Shown in pieces: positions 1 through 9,782 of a stretch of 64,000 nt of DNA. The stretch covers positions 118,610 to 182,609 of the forward strand of contig CAPN01000020.1 of the NCBI GenBank assembly GCA_000333235.1, read 5' to 3'. The notes beneath the pieces were generated by a model. The model saw only the letters and a list, made by a program, of their open reading frames with translations, was not told the origin of the DNA and made no database searches. The stretch's first letter is position 1. Each line of letters starts with the position of its first letter. This DNA comes from Pseudoalteromonas luteoviolacea B = ATCC 29581. Lineage in GTDB: Bacteria; Pseudomonadota; Gammaproteobacteria; Enterobacterales; Alteromonadaceae. Position numbers and translations under genes: made by a program.

Positions 1-274
1 CGTATTCAACATCACGCATGATGTATTCAACCGAAGCGAACGCGCCTTCTGCTGATGGCACGAAGTTCATGGTTAGCCAGATACCCGTTAGAATTTGGTT
101 AACTAAAACAAGGATGGCTAATGAACCAAACAGATACCAGAAGTTAAAGTTTTTTGGCGCAGGATACTGCGCAATGTGCATATTCCACACACGTGTCATT
201 GGAATACGTTCATCAATCCAGTTGATAACGTTTCCAACTACACCTGTCGATGCGTTTTCTTGTTTACCAGCCAT
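1..274 (-). CDS. petB: Cytochrome b subunit of the bc1 complex (N-terminal part, cut by window edge)
   Basis: Only the first 91 codons are inside the window. The translation starts MAGKQENASTGVVGNVINW and goes on through the W-x-D-E-R-I-P segment and the first hydrophobic helix (FWYLFGSLAILVLVNQIL), as expected for the membrane cytochrome b that binds two hemes and both quinol sites. Its ATG shares one base with the petA stop (TAATG), so the two are translationally coupled. That matches the petABC order in gammaproteobacteria. The gene continues past position 1; heme ligands lie outside the window. Confidence 0.93.
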   Translation of the reverse strand, partial: MAGKQENASTGVVGNVINWIDERIPMTRVWNMHIAQYPAPKNFNFWYLFGSLAILVLVNQILTGIWLTMNFVPSAEGAFASVEYIMRDVEY

Positions 275-861
275 TATGCAACCTCTTCTTCACCAACCAA
301 AATGGTTGTGTCATCAATAAAGGTGTAAGGTGGGATTTCTAAATTTAACGGTGCCGGTACAGCTTGGAATACACGGCCTGCCATATCGAATTTAGAGCCG
401 TGACAAGGACAGAAGAAACCGTCTTGTGTACCTTCCACTTTTTCACCAAAACCACCTTGTAGGAACGAAGGCGAACATCCTAAGTGAGTACAAATACCCA
501 CTGCAACAAAGATCTCAGGGCGTTTCGAACGGTATTCGTTCTTCGCAGAATCTAATTGTTGAGGCTCTTCAGATTGCGGATCACGAAGTTTTCCTTCATG
601 AGCCTTCATTTGCTCTAGCATTTGAGGTGTACGGTAAACAACCCAAACAGGTTTTCCTCGCCACTCAACACGAATTAGTTGCCCTGGTTCAAGTTTGCTT
701 ATGTCTACTTCTACAGGCGCACCTGCAGATTTAGCTCGCTCACTTGGATTCCAAGACGCAATAAAAGGAACAGCAGCACCGACCGCACCCACACCACCTA
801 CAACTGAGGTAGCAATGGTTAAAAAGCGACGTCGGCTGTTGTCTACAGGCGCATTGCTCAT
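274..861 (-). CDS. petA: Ubiquinol-cytochrome c reductase, Rieske iron-sulfur subunit
   Basis: Rieske protein of the bc1 complex, which passes electrons from quinol to cytochrome c1 at the periplasmic face. The 195-residue product starts with a twin-arginine-like SRRRFLT followed by a hydrophobic anchor helix (about residues 15-36). The two cluster-binding boxes are intact: CTHLGC at 124-129 and CPCHGS at 151-156, giving two Cys and two His ligands to the 2Fe-2S cluster plus the disulfide cysteines. It is first in petABC and overlaps petB by one base. A good sigma-70 promoter lies about 90-120 bp upstream. Confidence 0.97.
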   Translation of the reverse strand: MSNAPVDNSRRRFLTIATSVVGGVGAVGAAVPFIASWNPSERAKSAGAPVEVDISKLEPGQLIRVEWRGKPVWVVYRTPQMLEQMKAHEGKLRDPQSEEPQQLDSAKNEYRSKRPEIFVAVGICTHLGCSPSFLQGGFGEKVEGTQDGFFCPCHGSKFDMAGRVFQAVPAPLNLEIPPYTFIDDTTILVGEEEVA

Positions 862-952
862 CCACTTATCTCCACTATGATCCTCAACACTTGCTATATT
901 GAGAAAATCAGTTACAGCAGGTTAATTTTCAAGAAATTACAAAATAGAAGCG

Positions 953-981
953 ATCATAAAGAAAAGCCTTGATTAAAACAA
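953..981 (-). promoter_or_regulatory. Probable sigma-70 promoter of petABC
   Basis: Read on the minus strand, TTGTTT (976-981) and TATGAT (953-958) are separated by 17 bases. This is a near-consensus -35/-10 pair with ideal spacing, placed upstream of petA in the right direction. The transcript would have a leader of about 80-90 bases. Confidence 0.55.
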
Positions 982-1053
982 GGTTATTCCTCTTTTCTAG
1001 CCGCACAAAAATGGGTCTCTGCCAAGGGGTTAGCCAAAAGGCGGAGGCTTTGC

Positions 1054-1128
1054 ATGGTAGCACTTCTCGGTTATCCGTTTACTGACCAAGATCAACGTGA
1101 CTACGATGCTATTAATCGTACGCTTTGA
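1054..1128 (+). CDS. Possible 24-residue small protein (unrecognised)
   Basis: An ATG at 1054 is preceded by a strong Shine-Dalgarno sequence, GGCGGAGG, about seven bases upstream. It opens a 24-codon frame (MVALLGYPFTDQDQRDYDAI...) ending in TGA. It lies on the plus strand between two minus-strand genes. The bases upstream in the same frame include AGG-CGG-AGG, which look like ribosome-binding sequence and not coding. A small inverted repeat (about 1150-1173) follows without a T-run. I recognise no family. It could be a real small protein, the visible part of a small RNA, or chance. Confidence 0.28.
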   Translation: MVALLGYPFTDQDQRDYDAINRTL

Positions 1129-1241
1129 TCTTATTCACATTACTTGCGCTGCAATTGTAGCAAAAAAATTGCATTCAGGGTGAGTCTATCTAGGTTTATT
1201 CGTCTAAATTCGAAAAAAAAATCGTGAAGGGTAAAAAAAAC

Positions 1242-1268
1242 AAAAAACCCAGCAAAAGCTGGGTTTTT
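1242..1268 (-). terminator. Rho-independent terminator after rpsI
   Basis: On the minus strand the sequence AACCCAGC-TTTT-GCTGGGTT is followed by a T-run, about 20 bases after the rpsI stop. It ends the rplM-rpsI transcript. Confidence 0.85.
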
Positions 1269-1289
1269 GAATTCTTGAAACGTAATAAA

Positions 1290-1679
1290 TTAACGCTTAG
1301 AGAATTGTGGACGCTTACGTGCTTTGTGTAGACCCACTTTCTTACGCTCAACTTTACGAGCGTCGCGAGTAACAAAGCCAGCTTTACGAAGTGTTGAACG
1401 AAGAGAATCGTCAAACTCCATAAGTGCACGAGTGATACCGTGACGGATTGCACCAGCTTGACCTGTGATACCACCACCTTCAACAGTGACGTATAGATCA
1501 AACTTTTCAGTCATTTCAACAAGCTCAAGTGGTTGACGAACAACCATACGAGCCGTTTCACGACCGAAGTACTCTTCTAAAGAGCGCTTATTGATTACGA
1601 TGTTGCCAGTGCCTGGGCGTAAGAATACGCGAGCACTTGAACTTTTACGACGACCTGTACCGTAGTATTGATTTGCCAT
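1290..1679 (-). CDS. rpsI: 30S ribosomal protein S9
   Basis: The 129-residue product carries the typical start [19 protein letters not shown] and the basic tail ending KRPQFSKR, whose last residues reach the decoding P site. Length matches the family (about 130). It follows rplM by 11 bp as in most bacteria and is closed by a clear terminator, so it is co-transcribed with rplM. Confidence 0.98.
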   Translation of the reverse strand: MANQYYGTGRRKSSSARVFLRPGTGNIVINKRSLEEYFGRETARMVVRQPLELVEMTEKFDLYVTVEGGGITGQAGAIRHGITRALMEFDDSLRSTLRKAGFVTRDARKVERKKVGLHKARKRPQFSKR

Positions 1680-1690
1680 GTTAGTGCTCC

Positions 1691-2119
1691 TTAAATGTCA
1701 AGAACCTGAGGCTGCTGTGCAGCGTGGTTGTGAGTGTTACCCGCGTAAACTTTAAGTTTACGGAACATTTCACGACCCAAAGGACCACGTGGTAGCATAC
1801 CTTTAACTGCTTTCTCGATGATCATTTCAGGCTTTTTAGCTTGAAGCTTCTCAAAGTTTACAGACTTAAGGCCACCTGGGTAACCAGTGTGTGCGTAGTA
1901 CATTTTGTTCTGAGCTTTGTTACCAGTTACAGTAACTTTCTCAGCGTTGATAACGATGATGTAATCACCTGTGTCAACGTGTGGAGTGTACTCAGCTTTA
2001 TGCTTACCGCGTAAGCGACGAGCGATTTCAGTAGCGATACGACCTAAAGTTTTACCTTCAGCGTCAACTACGTACCAGTCACGTTTTACTGTTTCTGGTT
2101 TAGCAACAAACGTTTTCAT
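1691..2119 (-). CDS. rplM: 50S ribosomal protein L13
   Basis: The 142-residue product is full length for L13, an early-assembly protein of the large subunit. The start is [20 protein letters not shown], and the conserved [16 protein letters not shown] and MLPRGPLGR segments are present. It is first in the rplM-rpsI operon. A leader of about 140 bases precedes it, which fits the autogenous control known for this operon in other gammaproteobacteria. Confidence 0.98.
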   Translation of the reverse strand: MKTFVAKPETVKRDWYVVDAEGKTLGRIATEIARRLRGKHKAEYTPHVDTGDYIIVINAEKVTVTGNKAQNKMYYAHTGYPGGLKSVNFEKLQAKKPEMIIEKAVKGMLPRGPLGREMFRKLKVYAGNTHNHAAQQPQVLDI

Positions 2120-2275
2120 TTATAAAAATCCAATGTTTCAATTTAAAACCACAGGCAGAATTAACTGCCGCTCTACTTGGTGCTTTAACCCCTTCGAGTT
2201 GAAGACTTTGTACCCTGCATCGGAGGCTAAACCGACGGAGGGAATAGAACGCAACGTGGCAGGCCGCGAATTATA
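2120..2275 (-). promoter_or_regulatory. rplM promoter (extended -10) and r-protein leader
   Basis: On the minus strand an extended -10, TGTTATAAT (TATAAT at 2270-2275), has no good -35. It would start a transcript near 2263, giving an untranslated leader of about 140 bases before the rplM ATG. The leader is GC-richer than the flanking DNA and contains short complementary blocks, such as the GCGGCAG/CTGCC pair near 2155-2172. In enterobacteria L13 represses its own operon through the leader; similar control here is an inference. Confidence 0.5.
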
Positions 2276-2407
2276 ACAGCAGATATTTGCTATTGCTAGG
2301 GGGTGAGGTTTTTTTTGCGCTGATTATTTGTTCAACTTGACGAACTTATTTTGTGGCGCTTGCTTTAGCATTAAAACTTGCTAAATATGCTTAATTCACC
2401 AAGTGCG

Positions 2408-2439
2408 ATTTCACCTCAGATACCCATTTGAGGTGAAAT
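2408..2439 (-). terminator. Inverted repeat downstream of zapE, probable terminator
   Basis: A perfect 11-bp stem (ATTTCACCTCA / TGAGGTGAAAT) with a 10-base loop lies 10 bp beyond the zapE stop. It has no strong T-run, so it may be a weak or Rho-assisted terminator. Confidence 0.5.
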
Positions 2440-2448
2440 TGTTTGAGT

Positions 2449-3537
2449 TTAAGCTAAGTGCTCTTTGGCTAAATACTCTAATGACTGCATTTCTTGTAAC
2501 CGACTGATGCAACGTCGGAACTCAAAGCTCAAAGTACCTTGAGTGTATAGTTGTTCAATTGGCGCTTCTGCAGACATGATCAATTTTACGTGGCGCTCAT
2601 AAAATTCATCAACTAAGGCAATAAAACGCCTAGCAGCATCATCGTTATTTTGACCCATTTGCTTCACATTTGAAATAAGCACCGTGTTGTAAAGTCGACT
2701 TATCTCCATGTAATCAACTTGACTTCGAGCTGTTTCACAAATGGCTGAGAAATCAAACATAACAATACTATCTGCAACTTTGCGGGTTGCTATCATTCGC
2801 CCTTCGATTTCAATCGGCTCATTCAATTGGCCTGGCTCTGGCGCTAATTTATCAAAATACTCAAACAAATTGATATCTGCTTGTTTATCCAATGGGCTAT
2901 GGAAAATCTCTGCTTGTTCGAGTGTACGCAAGCGATAATCAATGCCTGAATCAACATTAACGACCTCAGTATTCGCATTAACCAATTCAATCGCAGGCAT
3001 AAAACGAGCCCGCTGCAAACCGTTTTTATATAGTTCATCTGGCACAATGTTTGATGTTGCGACTAAGACAATACCGCGTTTAAACAGGGCTTGCATTAAG
3101 CCGCCAAGCAACATCGCATCCGTAATATCTTGAACAAAGAACTCATCGAAACACACAATGTCCGTTTCAGATTTAAATTTATCTGCGACTATTTCTAACG
3201 GGTTCTTAACGTCTTTTAATTGCTTTAATTCATCATGAACACGATGCATAAAGCGATGAAAATGCACTCGCATTTTACGATCGGTTGGCAAACTTTCATA
3301 AAAAGTATCAACTAAATAGGTCTTACCTCGCCCCACTCCCCCCCAAAAATAGAGCCCTTTTACCTTAGGCATGCTATCTTTACCTAAGAGGCGGTCTAAC
3401 CAGGTTGGTTTATGCGCAATTGCCGCGATTAGATCATCATATAAACGCTGTAAATGCTTTACCGCATTTTCTTGCGCAGCGTCGTATTGGAAATCATCGC
3501 GTTGAAGATCGTTTTGGTATTTTTGCCAAGGCGTCAT
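2449..3537 (-). CDS. zapE: Cell division protein ZapE (AFG1-like AAA ATPase)
   Basis: A P-loop ATPase of the AFG1/ZapE family, which associates with the Z-ring during constriction in E. coli. The Walker A region is GVGRGKTYLVD and the Walker B region is IVCFDEFFVQDITDA. The C-terminal part ends RCISRLQEMQSLEYL as in homologues. I chose the ATG at 3537 (MTPWQKYQNDLQRDDF), which resembles the start of Vibrio-type ZapE, over an upstream frame extension of 17 residues. The gene is divergent from zapG, which is also linked to division and envelope synthesis. Confidence 0.93.
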   Translation of the reverse strand: MTPWQKYQNDLQRDDFQYDAAQENAVKHLQRLYDDLIAAIAHKPTWLDRLLGKDSMPKVKGLYFWGGVGRGKTYLVDTFYESLPTDRKMRVHFHRFMHRVHDELKQLKDVKNPLEIVADKFKSETDIVCFDEFFVQDITDAMLLGGLMQALFKRGIVLVATSNIVPDELYKNGLQRARFMPAIELVNANTEVVNVDSGIDYRLRTLEQAEIFHSPLDKQADINLFEYFDKLAPEPGQLNEPIEIEGRMIATRKVADSIVMFDFSAICETARSQVDYMEISRLYNTVLISNVKQMGQNNDDAARRFIALVDEFYERHVKLIMSAEAPIEQLYTQGTLSFEFRRCISRLQEMQSLEYLAKEHLA

Positions 3538-3678
3538 AATTAACATAATCAATTGAGTTAGACGAATGGCCTTTATATTAACACGCATCCACTTGGTAGG
3601 TATATTAGCGTAATGGTGAATGTGAGCATTTTGGTTTGGGCTTTAAAATCAACAAACCAATTACTTAGGAGTATATAA

Positions 3679-4131
3679 ATGAATGCAATTGCTTGGTTTG
3701 GGCTTTTGGTTGTTGTTGCAGTGGCTGCATTTTCACTTGGTGCGTATGTGACCAAAAAGAAATTTAAGCAAGATGAGTTAGAACAACAAGCGAACGATGC
3801 AAAAATGGCTCTAGACCAGTTTCGTCAAGATGTTGCCGATCACCTTGATAATACGCGTAAATTGGTTACTCGTATGCAAGACAACTACACACAGTTACTC
3901 AATCAAGTTGAGCAAACTAATCAATTGTTAGTGGTCGATTCTACGCCGACAAGCGCAGAGCCCTTCTTCTCAAAAGAAACGACTGAACAACTACAGGCTT
4001 CTTTAAAAAACCGTCAAGAAAAACGCAGCGATCGTTCCAACGCGACATCACAACCAACCGACTTTGTCGAAGGTACTTCGGGTATTTTCTCTGGTCAGAG
4101 TTCAGAAAATGAGCAAATAAAAGCCTCTTGA
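3679..4131 (+). CDS. zapG: Z-ring associated protein ZapG (YhcB, DUF1043)
   Basis: A 150-residue inner-membrane protein: one N-terminal helix (about residues 4-24, WFGLLVVVAVAAFSLGAYV), then a basic KKK stop-transfer segment and a long heptad-like coiled coil (about 30-90), with a low-complexity tail. This is the layout of YhcB/DUF1043, which links cell-envelope growth and division in enterobacteria. A ribosome-binding site AGGAG is 7-8 bases upstream. The neighbours zapE and degQ/degS match the usual gammaproteobacterial order. Confidence 0.93.
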   Translation: MNAIAWFGLLVVVAVAAFSLGAYVTKKKFKQDELEQQANDAKMALDQFRQDVADHLDNTRKLVTRMQDNYTQLLNQVEQTNQLLVVDSTPTSAEPFFSKETTEQLQASLKNRQEKRSDRSNATSQPTDFVEGTSGIFSGQSSENEQIKAS

Positions 4132-4362
4132 TGAACTTTTTTTTGACCCCATAGTCTTTAGGGATAGTGAACGTCTTAACTCATTTAAGTAGCTCGCTTT
4201 CCCTATCAATCTTTTTAGCAAGTTTATCAGATAGGGATTGCACTCTTCGTTCGCGATGTAAATGACGAACACCTAAACGTCATTTTACTTCGCAATGCAG
4301 AGAAGCCTATTTGGCTCTGCTTAAATATCGAATATTCTCTCTATTGGAGCTGAACTTAGACT

Positions 4363-5715
4363 ATGAAAATGAAATTATCTTTACTTTCGGCAGCCCTTTT
4401 CTCTGCAACTATGCTATTAGGCCCGATCCCGGTAGAAGCAAAACTTCCCGTTGCTGTCGACGGGCAAAACCTTCCAACTCTTGCACCAATGCTAGAACGA
4501 GTGACACCGGGTGTTGTCAGCATTCAAGTGTCCGGAGCGAAAGAGATTCGTCGACGAGTCGATCCTTTTGACTTTTTCTTTGGCAACCCTCAGCCTCGAA
4601 GCCAAAAGCAACCCTTTAGTGGCCTTGGATCAGGCGTCATCATTGATGCTGATGAAGGCTATGTCGTTACAAATAACCACGTTATCGCCGATGCTGAACG
4701 TATCGTCGTTACACTGCAAGATGGCAGAGAGTTTGAGGCAAAGCTTATCGGTGCCGACGCTGAATCCGACATCGCTTTATTAGCGATTGATGGCGAAAAC
4801 CTCACTGAAGTAAAACTTGCCAATTCTGACAAACTACGAGTGGGTGATTTCTCCGTAGCGATTGGTAACCCATTTGGTCTAAGTCATACCGTAACCTCGG
4901 GTATTGTAAGTGCGCTTGGTCGCAGTGGCTTGAATATTGAAGGTTACGAAGATTTCATTCAAACCGATGCTGCAATTAACCAAGGTAACTCTGGCGGTGC
5001 GTTAGTAAATCTTAACGGTGAGCTGATAGGAATAAACACGGCAATTTTAGGTGCATCTGGTGGCAATGTCGGGATCGGGTTTGCTATTCCATCTAATATG
5101 ATGAAAAACTTAGTGGACCAAATCATCGAATATGGTCAAGTCCGCCGTGGTTCTCTTGGATTAGCAGGGCGCACTCTCGACGCAGGTCTTGCTAAAGCTC
5201 AGGGTATTGAAGTAAAACAAGGCGCTTATATCATGCAAGTAATGCCCGATGGAGCTGCTGGTGAGGCCGGTATTAAAGCCGGAGATGTGATAGTTAGCTT
5301 AAATGACGATCCGATTATTAGCTTTGAGCAACTGCGCGGCAAAGTAGCAACGCTTGGTGAAGGCAAAACCATAAAAATGGGCATTCACCGCGATGGTAAA
5401 ACGAAAGAGGTAAAAGTAACACTCAAAGGCCAAAGCGAAAAAACCGCTGACGCACAACGGATTCATCCTGCGCTTCAAGGTGCAACATTAGAAAGCGGTA
5501 AACGCGATGGTAATGAGGGCATTGTTGTCACGGCCGTTGAACCACGCTCAAATGCGGCACGAGTTGGTTTAATGGAAGGCGATGTGATTATGCAGGTGAA
5601 TCGTCAACGTGTCACCAACGTGCGTGAATTGAGCGGGATTATTGATGACATTAAGGGCAATGTGGTCCTTGGCATAAAACGTGGTCGAGACTCTGTTTTC
5701 TTATTAATTCAATAA
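4363..5715 (+). CDS. degQ: Periplasmic serine endoprotease DegQ/DegP family
   Basis: An HtrA protease and chaperone of the periplasm. A Sec signal peptide (residues 1 to about 26, ending PVEA) is followed by a trypsin-like domain with His106, Asp136 and Ser210 (in GNSGGA), then two PDZ domains (about 255-345 and 365-450). Two PDZ domains and secretion distinguish it from the neighbouring one-PDZ, membrane-anchored DegS. Length 450 fits DegQ; the tandem degQ-degS arrangement also supports that name over DegP. A second in-frame ATG two codons in is an alternative start. Confidence 0.95.
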   Translation: MKMKLSLLSAALFSATMLLGPIPVEAKLPVAVDGQNLPTLAPMLERVTPGVVSIQVSGAKEIRRRVDPFDFFFGNPQPRSQKQPFSGLGSGVIIDADEGYVVTNNHVIADAERIVVTLQDGREFEAKLIGADAESDIALLAIDGENLTEVKLANSDKLRVGDFSVAIGNPFGLSHTVTSGIVSALGRSGLNIEGYEDFIQTDAAINQGNSGGALVNLNGELIGINTAILGASGGNVGIGFAIPSNMMKNLVDQIIEYGQVRRGSLGLAGRTLDAGLAKAQGIEVKQGAYIMQVMPDGAAGEAGIKAGDVIVSLNDDPIISFEQLRGKVATLGEGKTIKMGIHRDGKTKEVKVTLKGQSEKTADAQRIHPALQGATLESGKRDGNEGIVVTAVEPRSNAARVGLMEGDVIMQVNRQRVTNVRELSGIIDDIKGNVVLGIKRGRDSVFLLIQ

Positions 5716-5726
5716 TTAAACAAAGC

Positions 5727-5963
5727 CGTGTTGACCTTTACAATTTGATTTTGCAGCAGCAAGTTAGGTATTTGACAGCGTAGCACAGTGGATGAGGTGA
5801 GCTAGCTGATAAGGTATAGTAAATCCCTAACTTGTACTGCCCGAAGGGTTAAATCAAACTACTTGGTCATTCACAATTCACATACACGAGTAGGCTACAT
5901 TGCTCATTTTGCGTATTGAATGCCTTTGATTTAAACAAAAATCATACCTAAAAGGTTAATACG
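5727..5963 (+). repeat. MITE-like dispersed repeat, copy 1 (237 bp)
   Basis: Imperfect 13-bp terminal inverted repeats bound the element: CGTGTTGACCTTT at the left (5727-5739) and, reading inward from the right, CGTATTAACCTTT (5951-5963). The interior aligns with the element at 49386-49726, especially the right third (CTCATTT-GCGTATTGAA then CCTTTGATTT-AACAAAA) and a middle block containing CGAAG-GTT-AATCAAA. It encodes nothing evident. The combination of inverted ends, small size and a second diverged copy suggests a non-autonomous mobile element. Confidence 0.65.
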
Positions 5964-5984
5964 CACCAGCCATTCTTTGACTAA

Positions 5985-6019
5985 AAACACAGTGATACTT
6001 GCCGCTGTGTTTTTTTTTA
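5985..6019 (+). terminator. Rho-independent terminator downstream of degQ
   Basis: AAACACAG and CTGTGTTT form a stem around a 12-base loop, followed by a run of nine T on the plus strand. It would end transcripts that leave degQ and cross the repeat element. Confidence 0.8.
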
Positions 6020-6166
6020 TGCCATCATTGCAATTAAATCACAATAATTTCGTCACGTTAACGTAATCAGTTACCAACTAAAAAGTAGTCGGCTAAATTA
6101 AGCCGTTTGGTAGTGCATTGCTCTGACACAATGAACGAAAGGTTCTAATAACAACGAGAAAACACC

Positions 6167-7249
6167 GTGCTGAATTTTCTAAAGTTTTTTGTTCCACCTA
6201 TGTTTGCAGGACTTGCGATTGCATTTATCGTCATTCTCACTGTGCCAGACATGAGAAAAGCGATGCTCCCTAGCTTGTCCATTGCAGATAAAATTAAGCC
6301 AAGTCACATGAGTTTTGCTGAAGGTGTAAAACGTGCAGCGCCTGCGGTGGTCACGATATTTTCCGAAGGCGATGCCAGCGAGCCGAGATACAAACGTCAA
6401 AATACCGTTCAAGAATTAGGTTCTGGCGTGATCATGTCATCTGACGGCTACATTTTAACTAATTATCACGTCGTCAATAACGCTGACCAAATTATTATTA
6501 TCTTAACCGATGGGCGTACCTTTACCGACGTTCAACTCATTGGCTTTGATCCGATCACTGACTTAGCTTTATTAAAAATAGAAGCAAAGCACTTACCAGT
6601 GATCCCCAAAGACGACAGTTTTGAGCCCGCTGTTGGTGACGTCGTGCTAGCCATTGGTAATCCATTGAATCTCGGTCAAACGATCACTCAGGGGGTGATT
6701 TCGGCGACAGGTAAACAAACGTTAACAGACAGCCCCTACAATAGCTTACTGCAAATGGATGCCGCAGTTAACGTGGGTAATTCTGGTGGTGCCTTAGTCA
6801 ATTCTCGCGGTACGTTAGTTGGGATCACCTCAGCGCAATTTCGCACCCGCTATAACATTGATATTCAGGGGATTTCTTTTGCCGTGCCATACTCCCTTGC
6901 TAAAGAAGTGATGGCCAAGCTCATTCGAGATGGCCGGGTGATCCGCGGTTATTTGGGCTTTAGCGGCAAGCCTGTTGATCAATACGGCATTGAAATTACG
7001 GATAGATATACGCCCGTTTTTGGTATCCTAATTAACGATCTCGACCCGTTAGGGCCAGCGTGGCAAGCAGGCATGAAAGACAACGACATAATTGTAAAAA
7101 TGGCTGGCCAACCCGTTAAGAACCCTCAAGATGCTTTACGTTTAGTGGGTAATACCCGCCCGGGAACAAAACTGACTTTCGAAGTCTACAGTGACGGAAA
7201 ATACAAAGAAGTGGTTGTAGAAGTGGCTGAACTTGAAACGCGGATCTGA
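6167..7249 (+). CDS. degS: Membrane-anchored site-1 protease DegS
   Basis: The inner-membrane protease that senses misfolded outer-membrane proteins and starts RseA cleavage to free sigma-E. An N-terminal anchor helix (about 7-27) precedes a trypsin-like domain with His101, Asp132 and Ser206 (GNSGGA) and a single PDZ domain (about 255-345). The start is GTG at 6167, chosen because the anchor helix begins directly after it and no ATG precedes the conserved region. A CGAGA-like ribosome-binding site lies about eight bases upstream. It sits downstream of degQ in the usual order. Confidence 0.95.
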   Translation: MLNFLKFFVPPMFAGLAIAFIVILTVPDMRKAMLPSLSIADKIKPSHMSFAEGVKRAAPAVVTIFSEGDASEPRYKRQNTVQELGSGVIMSSDGYILTNYHVVNNADQIIIILTDGRTFTDVQLIGFDPITDLALLKIEAKHLPVIPKDDSFEPAVGDVVLAIGNPLNLGQTITQGVISATGKQTLTDSPYNSLLQMDAAVNVGNSGGALVNSRGTLVGITSAQFRTRYNIDIQGISFAVPYSLAKEVMAKLIRDGRVIRGYLGFSGKPVDQYGIEITDRYTPVFGILINDLDPLGPAWQAGMKDNDIIVKMAGQPVKNPQDALRLVGNTRPGTKLTFEVYSDGKYKEVVVEVAELETRI

Positions 7250-7255
7250 TCCGCG
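7239..7255. terminator. Short palindrome over the degS stop, possible convergent terminator
   Basis: CGCGGATC-T-GATCCGCG is a perfect 17-base palindrome that includes the degS TGA codon. It lies between the convergent genes degS and murA. There is no T-run, so the terminator role is tentative. Confidence 0.3.
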
Positions 7256-7284
7256 CTTCAAACTCAACAAACGGTGTTTCGTAG

Positions 7285-8813
<1,529 letters not shown>

Positions 8814-8818
8814 TAGAC

Positions 8819-9112
8819 TCACTCAAAAAGATTGCTAACCTGCCCCAGCTCTATCAAATTACTTAGCTGAAGCGGCATATTAACTAGTTTTAAACGACAG
8901 TTCCGTCGCTTTAATTCACTTAAAGTGTGAATTAACCAAGCTAAGCCCGCAGTGTCAACCCTCGACACGTCAGAAAGGTCTAATTTCAGTATTGATTGCG
9001 TACTTTCTAACAGTTGGTTAAGAAGGCGTTCATTCCCAAGTGAATTACGCGTCATCTCCCCAATCAGGGCATACTCGTTATCCGCTTGACGTTGTAGAGT
9101 GAGATCACTCAT
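8819..9112 (-). CDS. mlaB: Phospholipid transport system STAS protein MlaB
   Basis: A 97-residue STAS-domain protein of the cytoplasmic side of the MlaFEDB complex, where it stabilises the ATPase MlaF. The core [21 protein letters not shown] contains the conserved Thr following VD that is required for MlaB function in E. coli. The start at 9112 ([11 protein letters not shown]) overlaps the mlaC end by eight bases; an upstream extension of 16 residues lies fully inside mlaC and is unlikely. Confidence 0.93.
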   Translation of the reverse strand: MSDLTLQRQADNEYALIGEMTRNSLGNERLLNQLLESTQSILKLDLSDVSRVDTAGLAWLIHTLSELKRRNCRLKLVNMPLQLSNLIELGQVSNLFE

Positions 9113-9779
9113 TGCTATCTTTGCCTCTGAATTGCACTGGCAATTTACTTTTTTTATCAAGTAGCTCTATGACGTACTCGATCCCTTGTTGACGCAATAT
9201 TCCATGTAATTCGGTTTGCTTAGCATCTAGTAAACTAATACCTTCCGCCATCATATCATAAGCTCGCCATTCGTTGTCTTTATCTTTGCGGACTTTAAAA
9301 TCAATACTGATGTCTGGCTTTCCAGGCTCGACTATCCGTGTACGGACAATAGCGATATCATCACCAGCAAAATCACGGTCTTTAGAAAACTCTACTTTTT
9401 GATCCGTATATTGGGTAAATACCCCTGCGTACGTTGCTACTAGATAACGTTGAAATACATCAATAAATAATTTTATGTTTTCAATGGCTTGTTGCTTTTC
9501 TTTAGGATCTTCAATCGTGCGAACTTTTTGAATATAACTACCAAGCACGCGATAAGCGGCAAACTTATAATCAATGTATGGCAATAATTCTTCTTCAACA
9601 ATCACCCGCAAATGCTCTCGGTCTTGAGTGATAATTGCTTGCTCTGCTTTAACCCGTTTAAACGTTTTATCTGCTACTTGTTGAACCATCGTAAATGGGT
9701 CTTTTGTTTCAATCTTTGCATGCGCCACACTAACAAGCGAAAACGCGAGAACGGCACTGGTTAATAGTCGTTTTAACAT
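9105..9779 (-). CDS. mlaC: Periplasmic phospholipid-binding protein MlaC
   Basis: The soluble shuttle that carries phospholipids between the outer-membrane MlaA-porin complex and the inner-membrane MlaFEDB complex. It has a clear Sec signal peptide (MLKRLLTSAVLAFSLVSVAHA) and the Tol_Tol_Ttg2 domain through the rest of 224 residues. The family helices and the FQRYLVATYAGVF and YDMMAEGISLLD segments are visible. It sits between mlaD (3 bp gap) and mlaB (8 bp overlap). Confidence 0.95.
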   Translation of the reverse strand: MLKRLLTSAVLAFSLVSVAHAKIETKDPFTMVQQVADKTFKRVKAEQAIITQDREHLRVIVEEELLPYIDYKFAAYRVLGSYIQKVRTIEDPKEKQQAIENIKLFIDVFQRYLVATYAGVFTQYTDQKVEFSKDRDFAGDDIAIVRTRIVEPGKPDISIDFKVRKDKDNEWRAYDMMAEGISLLDAKQTELHGILRQQGIEYVIELLDKKSKLPVQFRGKDSNE

Positions 9780-9782
9780 GGG

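Larger units (their letters stand above)
5716..6166. other. 451-bp gap between degQ and degS: MITE-like repeat plus terminator
   Basis: No credible coding sequence is present. The first half is a dispersed repeat (5727-5963) that recurs near 49.4-49.7 kb. It is followed by a Rho-independent terminator (5985-6019). The remaining 145 bases are AT-rich and must hold any promoter for degS; I see no clear consensus pair. Confidence 0.6.

Noticed and set aside
4511..4783. Second reading frame within degQ (90 codons)
   Set aside because: Fully covered by degQ in another frame; no ribosome-binding site or family resemblance.
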